Part shown: positions 25,751-34,280 of the stretch, piece by piece
Layout: every line of letters begins with the position of its first letter
Position numbering within the stretch: position 1 is the first letter of the stretch
NCBI GenBank assembly: GCA_004963905.1
Contig: SUGL01000001.1
Span: 434,001 to 498,000 of the forward strand
Direction: 5' to 3'
Origin: Mesorhizobium sp.
Lineage (GTDB): Bacteria; Pseudomonadota; Alphaproteobacteria; Rhizobiales; Rhizobiaceae
DNA: 64,000 nt
Notes under the pieces: model-generated
Databases searched by the model: none
Seen by the model: only the letters and a program-made list of their open reading frames with translations
What the model was told of the DNA's origin: nothing
Program-made: the position numbers and the translations under genes

Positions 25751-26785
25751 ATGACCTGGAAGACAACAGCGACCGCAATCGGGCTGACGTTGCTCGCCTC
25801 AACAAGCCTCGCTCGCGCCGACGGCGTTCTGAACATCTACAATTGGGGCAACTACACCAGCCCGGACGTGATCAAGAAGTTCGAGCAGAAATACAATGTC
25901 AAGGTGACCATCACCGACTACGATTCCAACGACACGGCGCTGGCCAAGGTCCGCCAGGGCGGCACCGGGTTCGACATCGCGGTGCCGTCGCAGACCTTCG
26001 TTCCGATCTGGATCAAGGAGGGCCTGCTGCTCGAGACCGATCCCGGCAAGATGGAGAACTTCAAGAACGTCGCGCCGGAATGGGCCAATCCCGAATTCGA
26101 CCCCGGCCGCAAATATTCGGTGCCGTGGGCCTGGGGCACGGTCGGCGTCGTCGTCAACACCGATGTCTACAAGGGCCCGTCCGATAGCTGGGGGATCGTG
26201 TTCAACACGCCCGACGAGCTGAAGGGCAAGGTCAACGTCGTTCCCGAAATGAATGACGTCATCTTCGCGGCGATCAAATATGTCGGCGGCCAGCAATGTA
26301 CCGACGACAAGGCGGTGCTGAAGAAGGTGCGTGACCTTCTGGTGGCGGCCAAGCCGAACTGGATCGCCATGGAATACAACACGATCGAGAAGATGGGCGC
26401 CGGCGATTTCAAGGCGACCAGCGACTGGAACGGCTCGGCGCTGCGCCAGCGCCTGGCCCACCCGGCCATCCACTACTTCTATCCGAAGGAAGGCTTCGGC
26501 CTGTGGAGCGACAATGTGGTCGTTCTGAAGGAAGCCAAGAATGTCGAAAACGCCAAGCTCTTCCAGAACTTCATCATGGATCCGGAAAATGCGGCCGGGC
26601 TGTCGGCCTTCCATCGCTATGCCAACGCCATCGCCGGCTCTGACAAATACATGCCGGCCGATATGAAGGACGCGCCGGAAGTGATCATTCCGGCCGACGT
26701 GAAGGCGAATGGCGAATTCCAGAAGATGTGCCCTCCGGAAACGCAGGAACTCTACACCAAGATCTGGACCGAACTGCAGAAGTGA
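25751..26785 (+). CDS. Polyamine-type periplasmic binding protein (PotD/PotF-like)
   Basis: The periplasmic receptor of the importer, 344 residues. The signal peptide is MTWKTTATAIGLTLLASTSL with cleavage after ARA. The mature protein opens with GVLNIYNWGNYTSPDVIKKF, the standard PotD/PotF beginning, and has the SRYDIAV-like word GFDIAVPSQTF and a YSVPWAWGTVGVVVNTDVY segment. The ligand may be a polyamine or an amidated or acylated relative; the binding-site residues cannot be read with certainty by eye. A strong hairpin follows the gene. Confidence 0.94.
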   Translation: MTWKTTATAIGLTLLASTSLARADGVLNIYNWGNYTSPDVIKKFEQKYNVKVTITDYDSNDTALAKVRQGGTGFDIAVPSQTFVPIWIKEGLLLETDPGKMENFKNVAPEWANPEFDPGRKYSVPWAWGTVGVVVNTDVYKGPSDSWGIVFNTPDELKGKVNVVPEMNDVIFAAIKYVGGQQCTDDKAVLKKVRDLLVAAKPNWIAMEYNTIEKMGAGDFKATSDWNGSALRQRLAHPAIHYFYPKEGFGLWSDNVVVLKEAKNVENAKLFQNFIMDPENAAGLSAFHRYANAIAGSDKYMPADMKDAPEVIIPADVKANGEFQKMCPPETQELYTKIWTELQK

Positions 26786-26798
26786 ATGCGTCCCGACG

Positions 26799-26824
26799 GA
26801 CCCGGCGGCGCACGCCGCCGGGTC
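26799..26824 (+). terminator. GC-rich hairpin after the binding-protein gene
   Basis: GACCCGGCGGCG, two bases, CGCCGCCGGGTC: a perfect 12-base stem, 13 bases past the binding-protein stop, with no T tract. Such hairpins behind binding-protein genes often stabilise the upstream mRNA or partly terminate, lowering expression of downstream genes. Confidence 0.65.
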
Positions 26825-26850
26825 GTGTCCATCTCGTCGGGAAGTTCATC

Positions 26851-28047
26851 ATGACCCCTTATCGCAACTCCGATCCGCGGCCGCCGATCATGCAGGGCTC
26901 GCCGCCCGTCATGGTGCCGCCCAAACTCGATTGGGACAGAGGGCCCTGGAACCGCTGGGCATTCCAGCACATCCGTGAGGTCCTGCCGACCGTCGAGGTC
27001 TGGCGCGGCCACGGTCACCGCCGCCGTCTCGAGCGCGCCGAGGTCGATCTCGACGATCTGCCGGTGGTGGACAGCGCAGGCGCCGCGACGACGCTCGCCG
27101 GCCTGCTCGACGAGACCTACACGGACGGCTTCCTGGTGCTCAAGGACGGCAGGATAGCCTATGAGCGCTACTTCAACGGCATGGACCAGCGCACGCTGCA
27201 TTTGTCGCAGTCGATGGCGAAGTCGGTCACCGGTTCCGTTTTCGGCATCCTGGTCGGACGCGGCCTGATCGACCCGGCCAAGCTGGTGACCGATTATCTT
27301 CCGGAGCTCGGCGCGACCGCCTGGGCCGGCGCCACCGTGCAGCAGGTGCTCGACATGACGACGGGCGTTCGCTTTTCCGAGGAGTACACCGATCGCTACT
27401 CCGAGATCGGCCAGGTCGACGTCGCGAGCGGCTGGAAACCGGTGCCGCCGGGCAGCGATCCGGACTTCCAGTGGCCTTCGCATATGTTCGAATTGATCCT
27501 GCGGCTGAAGGACAAGGTGCGGGAGCATGGCGAAGCCTTCGAATACCGCTCGATCGAAACCGACGTGCTCGCCTTCATCATGGAGCGGGTGACCGGCAGG
27601 CGGCTGGCGCAACTGGTCTCCGAGGAGCTGTGGCAGAAGCTCGGCGCCGACGAGAGCGCCTGCTTCACCGTCGACAGCGCCGGCTATGCGCTGGCCGATG
27701 GCGGCTTCAACGCGACGCTGCGCGACTATGGCCGCTTCGGCCAGCTGATCCTCGACAATGGCGGCGGGGTGATCCCGGCCGACTGGATCGAGTCGACGCG
27801 CACCGGCAGGCACGGACCGGATTTCAGCCCCGGCCTGCCGGAAGGCAGCTATCGCAACCAGTTCTGGATTGAGGATCCGCGCTCGCGCGCGCTGATGTGC
27901 AAGGGCGTGTTCGGGCAGATGATCCATATCGGCTGGGAGCACAGGATGGTCGTGGTGAAGCTGTCGACCTATCCGGATTTCACCAACACCGCCTATTCGG
28001 TGGCGACGCTGAAGGCGGTGCACGCGATCGCGGCCGCGCTCGCCTGA
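26851..28047 (+). CDS. Beta-lactamase-fold serine hydrolase (first copy)
   Basis: A class C beta-lactamase/esterase-fold hydrolase, 398 residues, without a signal peptide, so cytoplasmic. The nucleophile motif SxxK is Ser121-Met-Ala-Lys124 in LHLSQSMAKSVTGSV, and a later Y-R-S (FEYRSIETD) fills the YxN/YxS position. The family hydrolyses amides or esters; 6-aminohexanoate-oligomer hydrolases have the same architecture. The ATG at 26851 has GGGAAG upstream. It is a paralogue of the next gene and shares its organisation (a W.F..(I/V)...P start, then SxxK). Confidence 0.88.
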   Translation: MTPYRNSDPRPPIMQGSPPVMVPPKLDWDRGPWNRWAFQHIREVLPTVEVWRGHGHRRRLERAEVDLDDLPVVDSAGAATTLAGLLDETYTDGFLVLKDGRIAYERYFNGMDQRTLHLSQSMAKSVTGSVFGILVGRGLIDPAKLVTDYLPELGATAWAGATVQQVLDMTTGVRFSEEYTDRYSEIGQVDVASGWKPVPPGSDPDFQWPSHMFELILRLKDKVREHGEAFEYRSIETDVLAFIMERVTGRRLAQLVSEELWQKLGADESACFTVDSAGYALADGGFNATLRDYGRFGQLILDNGGGVIPADWIESTRTGRHGPDFSPGLPEGSYRNQFWIEDPRSRALMCKGVFGQMIHIGWEHRMVVVKLSTYPDFTNTAYSVATLKAVHAIAAALA

Positions 28048-28080
28048 AAAGCTGAGATCAAAGAGACCCGGGAGACAATC

Positions 28081-29259
28081 GTGGCCGGCAAGACTGCGTT
28101 CGAGACCAGATACGGCTTTGCCCGCAAGGATGTGCGGCTCGACAACTGGCGGCTGAGACCGTTCAGCCAATGGTCGTTTCAGAATGTCGGCGAGCTGGTG
28201 CCGAGCGTGTACGTTGCCGCGCCGCCTGGCGGCGAGGAGCAGGCGAAGGCTCTGGACGGATTGCTCGAAGAAAAAGTCACGCTGGCCGGCGGTGCCGAGA
28301 CCGTCGAGGCCTTCCTCAAACGCTCCGACACCGACGGGCTGGCGATCATGAAAGGCGGCAAACTGGTCGGCGACTGGTCGGCACCGCGGATGGCGTTCGG
28401 AGAGCGCCACATCATCTTCTCGATCAGCAAGTCGGTGACGGCCATCCTCGCCGGCATCCTGGAAGGCGAGGGGGTATTCGACCCTGAAGCGCCGGTAACG
28501 CGGTACATCCCCGAGGCCAAGGGATCGGCCTATGGCGATGCCAGCGTGCGCAACGTGCTCGACATGACCGTCAGCCTGGATTTCGAGGAGGCCTATCTCG
28601 ATCCGGAAAGCGCCTTTGCCCGCTATCGCCGCGCGACGCTGTGGAATCCCGGCGGTGGAGCTGAAAGTCTCACGACCTTCCTGCTGACGCTCCAGCGTCT
28701 GGCCGAGCCGCATGGCCAGACCTACCGCTACCGCTCACCCAATTCGGATATGCTCGGCATCCTGGTGGAGCGGGCATCCGGCAAGCGCGTCAGCTCCCTG
28801 CTAGCCGAGAAACTGTGGCTGCCGCTTGGTGCTGCTAGCGAAATGTCGGTGACGGTCGACATGGAAGGCACGGCGCGCACTGCCGGCGGCATGTCGATGA
28901 CGCCGCGCGATCTTGCCCGCGTCGGCGAGATGATGCGGCAGGGCGGGGTGGCCAATGGCCGCCGCATCGTGCCGGAGGCCTGGGTGCGCGATACGGTTGC
29001 CGCCGGCGGCAGCTATGAGGCGTGGCGGCGTGGCACGATGGCGTTCCTTTTCCCCGAAGGCCGCTATCGCAACAAGTGGTACCAGATGGGCACAGCAAGC
29101 GGCGCCTTCTGCGGCATCGGCATCCACGGCCAATGGATCTACGTCAACCCCCGGGACGAGGTGGTGGTCGCCAAGATGTCGTCGCAGCCGGAGCCGGTGG
29201 ACGACAAGCTCGACCTCGATATCGTCGCGTTTTTCGAGGCGCTGAGCGGCATGGTCTGA
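28081..29259 (+). CDS. Beta-lactamase-fold serine hydrolase (second copy)
   Basis: A second hydrolase of the same family, 392 residues. Its SxxK motif is Ser114-Ile-Ser-Lys117 ([13 protein letters not shown]), with [10 protein letters not shown] as the YxS/N motif. The N-terminus ([20 protein letters not shown]) mirrors that of the upstream copy (RGPWNRWAFQHIREVLPTVE), so the pair arose by duplication and then diverged. The start is a GTG with GGGAG 7 bases upstream. It has no signal peptide. It ends the uptake/hydrolysis operon, 122 bases before tex. Confidence 0.88.
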   Translation: MAGKTAFETRYGFARKDVRLDNWRLRPFSQWSFQNVGELVPSVYVAAPPGGEEQAKALDGLLEEKVTLAGGAETVEAFLKRSDTDGLAIMKGGKLVGDWSAPRMAFGERHIIFSISKSVTAILAGILEGEGVFDPEAPVTRYIPEAKGSAYGDASVRNVLDMTVSLDFEEAYLDPESAFARYRRATLWNPGGGAESLTTFLLTLQRLAEPHGQTYRYRSPNSDMLGILVERASGKRVSSLLAEKLWLPLGAASEMSVTVDMEGTARTAGGMSMTPRDLARVGEMMRQGGVANGRRIVPEAWVRDTVAAGGSYEAWRRGTMAFLFPEGRYRNKWYQMGTASGAFCGIGIHGQWIYVNPRDEVVVAKMSSQPEPVDDKLDLDIVAFFEALSGMV

Positions 29260-29380
29260 GGGGCGGCGAACGTCCGAGGTCAGAGCTTTCCTGTGGACCT
29301 CTCGCTCATCCGAAAGCAGCGCGGTTGGCGCAGCCTGCATCCCGGCCTATGGTCACCGCTCTTTTTCGACAGGGACCAGC

Positions 29381-31702
29381 ATGGCATCGGATATCAAGCG
29401 CATCGCAGCAATCATCGCGGCCGAGATCGGCTCGCGGCCGGAGCAGGCGGCAGCGGCGATCGGGCTGCTCGACGAAGGCGCCACAGTGCCGTTCGTGGCG
29501 CGCTACCGCAAGGAGGTCACCGGCGGGCTCGACGACACGCAGTTGCGCGATCTTTCCGAGCGGCTTGCCTATCTGCGCGAGCTCGATGCGCGCCGCGAGA
29601 CGATCCTCGGTTCGATCCGCGAGCAGGGCAAGCTGACCGAGGAACTCGAGGCCAAGATCACGGCGGCGACGACCAAAGCCGAGCTGGAGGACATCTACTT
29701 GCCCTATAAGCCGAAGCGCCGCACCAAGGCGGAGATCGCCAAGGAACGTGGGCTCGGGCCGCTCGCCGAGGCGATCCTTGCCGACCGTTCAGCGGTGCCG
29801 GCAGAACTCGCGCTCGCCTACGTCACGGAAGAGGTGCCGGACGCCAAGTCGGCGCTCGAAGGGGCGCGCGACATCCTGTCGGAGCAGTTCGCCGAGAATG
29901 CCGACCTGGTCGGCAAGCTGCGCGCCTATATGAAGGAACGCGCCTTCCTGCGTGCCAAAGTCGTCGATGGCAAGCAGGAAGCCGGCGCCAAATTCTCGGA
30001 CTATTTCGACCATGTCGAGCGCTGGGCGGGCGTTCCCAGCCACCGCGCCCTGGCCATGCTGCGCGGCCGCAACGAAGAGGTGCTGTCGCTCGACATCGAG
30101 GTCGATGCCGACGACGCCTCGCCGGTGAAGCCGGTCGAGCGCATGATCGCCAACGCCTATGCGATCGGCGCCAGCCTGCCGGGCGACAAATGGCTGATGG
30201 AGGTGGCCGGCTGGACCTGGCGGATAAAGCTGTCGCTGCATCTGACGCTGGACCTGATGCGCGACCTGCGCGAACGGGCCGAGGAAGAGGCGATCCATGT
30301 CTTTGCCCGCAATCTGAAGGACCTGCTGCTCGCCGCTCCCGCCGGCTCGCGGCCGACCATGGGCCTTGATCCGGGTATTCGCACCGGCGTCAAGGTGGCG
30401 GTGGTCGACGGCACCGGCAAGCTGGTGGCGACGACGACGGTCTATCCGTTCCCGCCCAAGAACGATGTGCGCGGCACGCAAGCCGAACTCGCCGCGCTCA
30501 TCCGCCAGCACAAGGTGGAGCTGATCTCGATCGGCAACGGCACCGGCAGCCGCGAGACCGAGAAGCTGGTGGCCGACATGCTGTCGGACCTGCCCGCCGC
30601 TTCCGGACCGAAGCCTCTCAAGGTGATCGTCAGCGAGGCGGGCGCCTCCGTCTATTCCGCTTCGGCCACGGCGGCAGCCGAATTCCCCGGCCTCGACGTG
30701 TCGCTGCGCGGCGCGGTGTCTATCGCGAGACGCCTGCAGGATCCGCTGGCCGAGCTGGTCAAGATCGAACCGAAATCGATCGGCGTCGGCCAGTACCAGC
30801 ACGATGTCGACCAGTACCGGCTCGGTCGCTCGCTGGAAGCGGTTGTGGAGGATGCGGTCAATGCCGTCGGCGTCGACCTCAACACGGCGTCGGCGCCGTT
30901 GCTGGCGCGCGTTTCGGGGTTGGGACCGTCGCTTGCCGAAGCGATCGTCGCGCATCGTGACGCCGGTGGTCCCTTCGCGACGCGCCGCGATCTGTTGAAC
31001 GTGGCCCGCCTCGGACCACGCGCCTTCGAGCAGTGCGCCGGCTTCCTGCGCATTCCGAACGGCACCGAGCCGCTCGACGCTTCCTCGGTTCACCCGGAAG
31101 CCTATGGCGTGGCGAAGAAGATCGTCGCCGCCTGCGGCCGCGACGTGCGTTCGCTGATGGGCGACAGCGGAGCGCTGAAGGCGCTCGACCCGCGCGTTTT
31201 CGTCGACGAACGTTTCGGCCTGCCGACGGTGCGCGACATCATCGCCGAGCTGGAAAAGCCCGGACGCGATCCGCGCCCCGGCTTCAAGACGGCGACCTTT
31301 GCCGAGGGCGTCGACGACATCAAGGACCTGAAGCCCGGCATGCTGCTCGAAGGCACCGTCACCAATGTCGCGGCCTTCGGCGCCTTCGTCGACATTGGCG
31401 TGCACCAGGACGGGCTGGTGCACGTCTCGCAACTCGCCGACCGTTTCATCAAGGATGCGCATGAGGTGGTGAAGGCTGGCGACGTGGTGAGGGTGCGCGT
31501 CGTCGATGTCGACATCAAGCGCAAGCGCATCGGGCTGTCGATGCGCAAGGATGGTGGCGAGGGTGGCGCGCCTCGAGGCGGCCAGCGCGATCACGGCGGC
31601 GGCAAGCCGGCGCCGCGCTCGCCGGCGCCGCAGCGCCAGCCGGAACGGCCATCGCAGGGCGCGTTCGGCGCGGCTTTAGCCGAGGCGATGAAGCGCAAGT
31701 AG
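29381..31702 (+). CDS. tex: Tex, S1-domain RNA-binding transcription accessory protein
   Basis: A 773-residue Tex family protein. The order of domains is a helical N-terminal region with [20 protein letters not shown], a YqgF-like fold ([20 protein letters not shown] near 330-350), helix-hairpin-helix repeats ([20 protein letters not shown]), and a C-terminal S1 domain (about 640-715) with [20 protein letters not shown] and [10 protein letters not shown]. The tail is Gly/Arg/Pro-rich. It is cytoplasmic and binds nucleic acid. Its TAG stop abuts the convergent lysR stop with no spacing. Confidence 0.97.
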   Translation: MASDIKRIAAIIAAEIGSRPEQAAAAIGLLDEGATVPFVARYRKEVTGGLDDTQLRDLSERLAYLRELDARRETILGSIREQGKLTEELEAKITAATTKAELEDIYLPYKPKRRTKAEIAKERGLGPLAEAILADRSAVPAELALAYVTEEVPDAKSALEGARDILSEQFAENADLVGKLRAYMKERAFLRAKVVDGKQEAGAKFSDYFDHVERWAGVPSHRALAMLRGRNEEVLSLDIEVDADDASPVKPVERMIANAYAIGASLPGDKWLMEVAGWTWRIKLSLHLTLDLMRDLRERAEEEAIHVFARNLKDLLLAAPAGSRPTMGLDPGIRTGVKVAVVDGTGKLVATTTVYPFPPKNDVRGTQAELAALIRQHKVELISIGNGTGSRETEKLVADMLSDLPAASGPKPLKVIVSEAGASVYSASATAAAEFPGLDVSLRGAVSIARRLQDPLAELVKIEPKSIGVGQYQHDVDQYRLGRSLEAVVEDAVNAVGVDLNTASAPLLARVSGLGPSLAEAIVAHRDAGGPFATRRDLLNVARLGPRAFEQCAGFLRIPNGTEPLDASSVHPEAYGVAKKIVAACGRDVRSLMGDSGALKALDPRVFVDERFGLPTVRDIIAELEKPGRDPRPGFKTATFAEGVDDIKDLKPGMLLEGTVTNVAAFGAFVDIGVHQDGLVHVSQLADRFIKDAHEVVKAGDVVRVRVVDVDIKRKRIGLSMRKDGGEGGAPRGGQRDHGGGKPAPRSPAPQRQPERPSQGAFGAALAEAMKRK

Positions 31703-32614
31703 CTACCACGCCAGGACAGCCGGCTCCTTGCCGATCTGACCCAGCAGCCAGTCGCGGAAGCTGGCAACCGGCGGATGGCCGCGCTTGTCGCGCGGCACGA
31801 CGAGATAATAGGCACTGCGGCTCTGCATCGGATTTCCAGGTGTGGGCACCAGCTGGCCGCGCTGCAATTCTCCGGCGATCAGAATTTCCGGCAGCAGCGC
31901 CACGCCAAGCCCGGCCATGCAGGCCTGCGCGACGGTGCCGAACTGCTCGAACTGCATGCCTGGCCCGGTCGGTGCGCTGAGGCCCTGCGCTTCGAACCAT
32001 TCGCTCCAGGCGCCCGGTCGGGTTGCCATGTGCAGCAGTGGCAGGCGGCCGATATCGGCCGGCGTGGCGATGTCGCGGGTGGCGAGGAACTCGGGCGAGA
32101 CGACGGGTATCACGGTCTCGCGCATCAAAAGCGTGCAGTCGGCGTCCGGCCAGTCGGGCATGCCGTGGTGGATCGCGGCGTCGAGGCGCTCGCGGGCGAA
32201 GTCGAAGCGGCCGACACGCGTGGCGAAATTGATGGTGATATCCGGGTGACGGGCGACGAAATCCGGGATCAGCGGCATCAGCCAGCGCGTGCCGAAGGTC
32301 GGCAGGATGGCAAGGTTGAGCACGCCGCTATGCCGATTGCTCATCAATCCAAGCGCGGCATCGCGCAACAGGCCGAGCGCGGAGCGCACGGCTTCGGCAT
32401 AGATCTCGCCTGCCGTCGACAGCCGGACATTGCGGCTGTCGCGCTCGAACAGGCGGCGTCCGAACTGTTCCTCCAACAAGGTGATCTGCCGGCTGACGGC
32501 GCCTTGGGTCAGATCGAGCTCGCGGGCGGCGGCGGTGAAGGAGCCGAGGCGCGCCACCGCCTCGAAGGCGGCAAGCGCGGCGGTGTTCGGCAGCAGACGG
32601 CGCTGGACGTTCAT
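31703..32614 (-). CDS. LysR family transcriptional regulator (GcvA-like)
   Basis: A 303-residue LysR regulator. The winged helix-turn-helix occupies about residues 9-68 (LAAFEAVARLGSFTAAAREL, then DLTQGAVSRQITLLEEQFGR). An effector domain with the GcvA-type ending follows. It is divergent from the glutaryl-CoA dehydrogenase gene, so control of that gene by a lysine or glutarate breakdown intermediate is likely. The stop codon overlaps nothing but touches tex: the six bases TAGCTA hold both stops. Confidence 0.93.
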   Translation of the reverse strand: MNVQRRLLPNTAALAAFEAVARLGSFTAAARELDLTQGAVSRQITLLEEQFGRRLFERDSRNVRLSTAGEIYAEAVRSALGLLRDAALGLMSNRHSGVLNLAILPTFGTRWLMPLIPDFVARHPDITINFATRVGRFDFARERLDAAIHHGMPDWPDADCTLLMRETVIPVVSPEFLATRDIATPADIGRLPLLHMATRPGAWSEWFEAQGLSAPTGPGMQFEQFGTVAQACMAGLGVALLPEILIAGELQRGQLVPTPGNPMQSRSAYYLVVPRDKRGHPPVASFRDWLLGQIGKEPAVLAW

Positions 32615-32719
32615 GATCTATTACTAACGCTCATTGATACGTGATGCAATTTCGTTTGATTTTTTCCATGCGGAGGCGGATAAGCCGGGCACCTCAAAAT
32701 ATTGCCGGGAGAGCGGGCC
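32615..32719. promoter_or_regulatory. lysR/gcdH divergent promoter region
   Basis: These 105 bases between the divergent genes are A+T-rich (for example ATTACTAACGCTCATTGAT and TTTCGTTTGATTTTTTCC). A LysR binding site is expected here. The gcdH Shine-Dalgarno is GGGAGAG at 32706-32712. Confidence 0.5.
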
Positions 32720-33910
32720 ATGGCCGCCGAGAAGAATGCTTTCGTGTGGAACGATCCTTTCCTGATCGAGGATCAGCTTTCCGAGGACGAGCGCATGGTG
32801 CGCGACGGTGCGGCGGCGTTCGCGGCCGACAAGCTCGCGCCCCGCATCGAGGAAGCCTATGTCGAGGAAAAGACCGATCCGTCGATCTTCCGCGAGATGG
32901 GCGAGGCCGGCCTGCTCGGCATCACCATTCCGGAAGAATATGGCGGGCTCGGCGCCAATTACGTGACCTACGGGCTGGTCGCGCGCGAGGTCGAGCGTAT
33001 CGATTCCGGCTATCGCTCGATGATGAGCGTGCAGTCGTCGCTGGTCATGTATCCGATCCATGCCTACGGCTCGGAAGAGCAGCGCAGAAAATACCTGCCG
33101 AAGCTCGCGACCGGCGAATGGATCGGCTGTTTCGGCCTGACCGAGCCGGATGCCGGCTCGGATCCCGGCGGCATGAAGACGCGCGCCGAGAAGACGGCGA
33201 ACGGATACAGGCTTTCCGGCTCCAAGATGTGGATCTCCAACGCCCCGATCGCCGACGTCTTCGTCGTCTGGGCGAAGTCGGCGGCACATGACAACCAGAT
33301 CCGCGGGTTCGTGCTGGAAAAGGGCATGAAGGGGCTTTCGGCGCCGAAGATCGGCGGAAAACTCAGCCTCCGCGCGTCGATCACCGGCGAGGTGGTGATG
33401 GAGGGCGTCGAAGTGGGCGAAGAGGCGCTGCTCCCCAACGTCTCGGGCCTGAAGGGACCGTTCGGCTGCCTCAACCGCGCGCGCTACGGCATTTCCTGGG
33501 GCGCGATGGGCGCGGCGGAGGATTGCTGGCACCGGGCGCGGCAGTACGGCCTCGACAGAAAACAGTTCGGCAAGCCGCTCGCCGGCACGCAACTGTTCCA
33601 GAAGAAGCTCGCCGACATGCAGACCGAAATCGCGCTCGGCCTGCAGGGGGCATTGCGCGTCGGCCGGCTGATGGACGAAGGCAAGATGGCGCCGGAGATG
33701 ATCTCCATCGTCAAGCGCAACAATTGCGGCAAGGCGCTCGACATCGCCCGCCAGGCCCGCGACATGCATGGCGGCAACGGCATCCAGATCGGCTACCACG
33801 TGATGCGCCACGCCCAGAACCTGGAGACGGTCAACACCTATGAAGGCACGCATGACGTGCACGCGCTGATCCTGGGACGGGCGCAGACCGGGCTGCAGGC
33901 ATTTTTCTAA
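32720..33910 (+). CDS. gcdH: Glutaryl-CoA dehydrogenase
   Basis: GcdH oxidises and decarboxylates glutaryl-CoA to crotonyl-CoA in lysine, tryptophan and glutarate breakdown, using FAD. The 396-residue protein has the acyl-CoA dehydrogenase signature [20 protein letters not shown], the family-specific [20 protein letters not shown] and [20 protein letters not shown], and the catalytic Glu in [15 protein letters not shown]. The ATG at 32720 follows GGGAGAGCGGGCC; a TTG six codons upstream is less likely. It is divergent from its probable LysR regulator. Confidence 0.96.
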   Translation: MAAEKNAFVWNDPFLIEDQLSEDERMVRDGAAAFAADKLAPRIEEAYVEEKTDPSIFREMGEAGLLGITIPEEYGGLGANYVTYGLVAREVERIDSGYRSMMSVQSSLVMYPIHAYGSEEQRRKYLPKLATGEWIGCFGLTEPDAGSDPGGMKTRAEKTANGYRLSGSKMWISNAPIADVFVVWAKSAAHDNQIRGFVLEKGMKGLSAPKIGGKLSLRASITGEVVMEGVEVGEEALLPNVSGLKGPFGCLNRARYGISWGAMGAAEDCWHRARQYGLDRKQFGKPLAGTQLFQKKLADMQTEIALGLQGALRVGRLMDEGKMAPEMISIVKRNNCGKALDIARQARDMHGGNGIQIGYHVMRHAQNLETVNTYEGTHDVHALILGRAQTGLQAFF

Positions 33911-34280
33911 GCCGCCCCTCGGCTTCGTCATCCTCGGGCTTGACCCGAGGATCCATTCCGTGACGTCGAGGCGCCTCCGCGGTACAAGAGTTTTTCGGCG
34001 CAGGGGCGCAACGGAGGTTTGTTTGCACCGCCGCGTTCTTCGGCTGGCGTCACGGAATGGATCCTATGGTCTGCGCGCGTCGCTTCGCTCCTTGCTCCGC
34101 CATAGGATGACGAAGCCGCAGAGGTCTTCGCCAATCGCAGGCGTTGGACTCGGGCTGTTGCCCGGCGACATCGTGCGTTTATTAGCTGCTTAAATTAGTT
34201 GCAGCGCAACATCTCTGCTTGGAGAATGGCCAGGACTTGTGTCAGGGTTCGGCGATTGAAACGCCGAACCTCGGGGCACC
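33911..34280. other. Intergenic region holding a palindromic repeat element
   Basis: These 370 bases carry no gene. A complex inverted-repeat element fills 33921-34117. The remainder to 34280 should hold the promoter of the transglutaminase operon; the ATG at 34281 has GGGG 5 bases upstream. No clear promoter box was recognised. Confidence 0.6.
33921..34117. repeat. Palindromic intergenic element, family B, copy 1
   Basis: The element has nested inverted repeats. The outer arms are GGCTTCGTCATCC (33921-33933) and GGATGACGAAGCC (34105-34117), both perfect. The inner arms are the perfect 17-base GGATCCATTCCGTGACG (33949-33965) and its complement (34048-34064). A second copy with the same inner and outer words lies at 56223-56404. 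It encodes nothing and resembles the RIME/REP-type elements of rhizobia. Confidence 0.85.
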
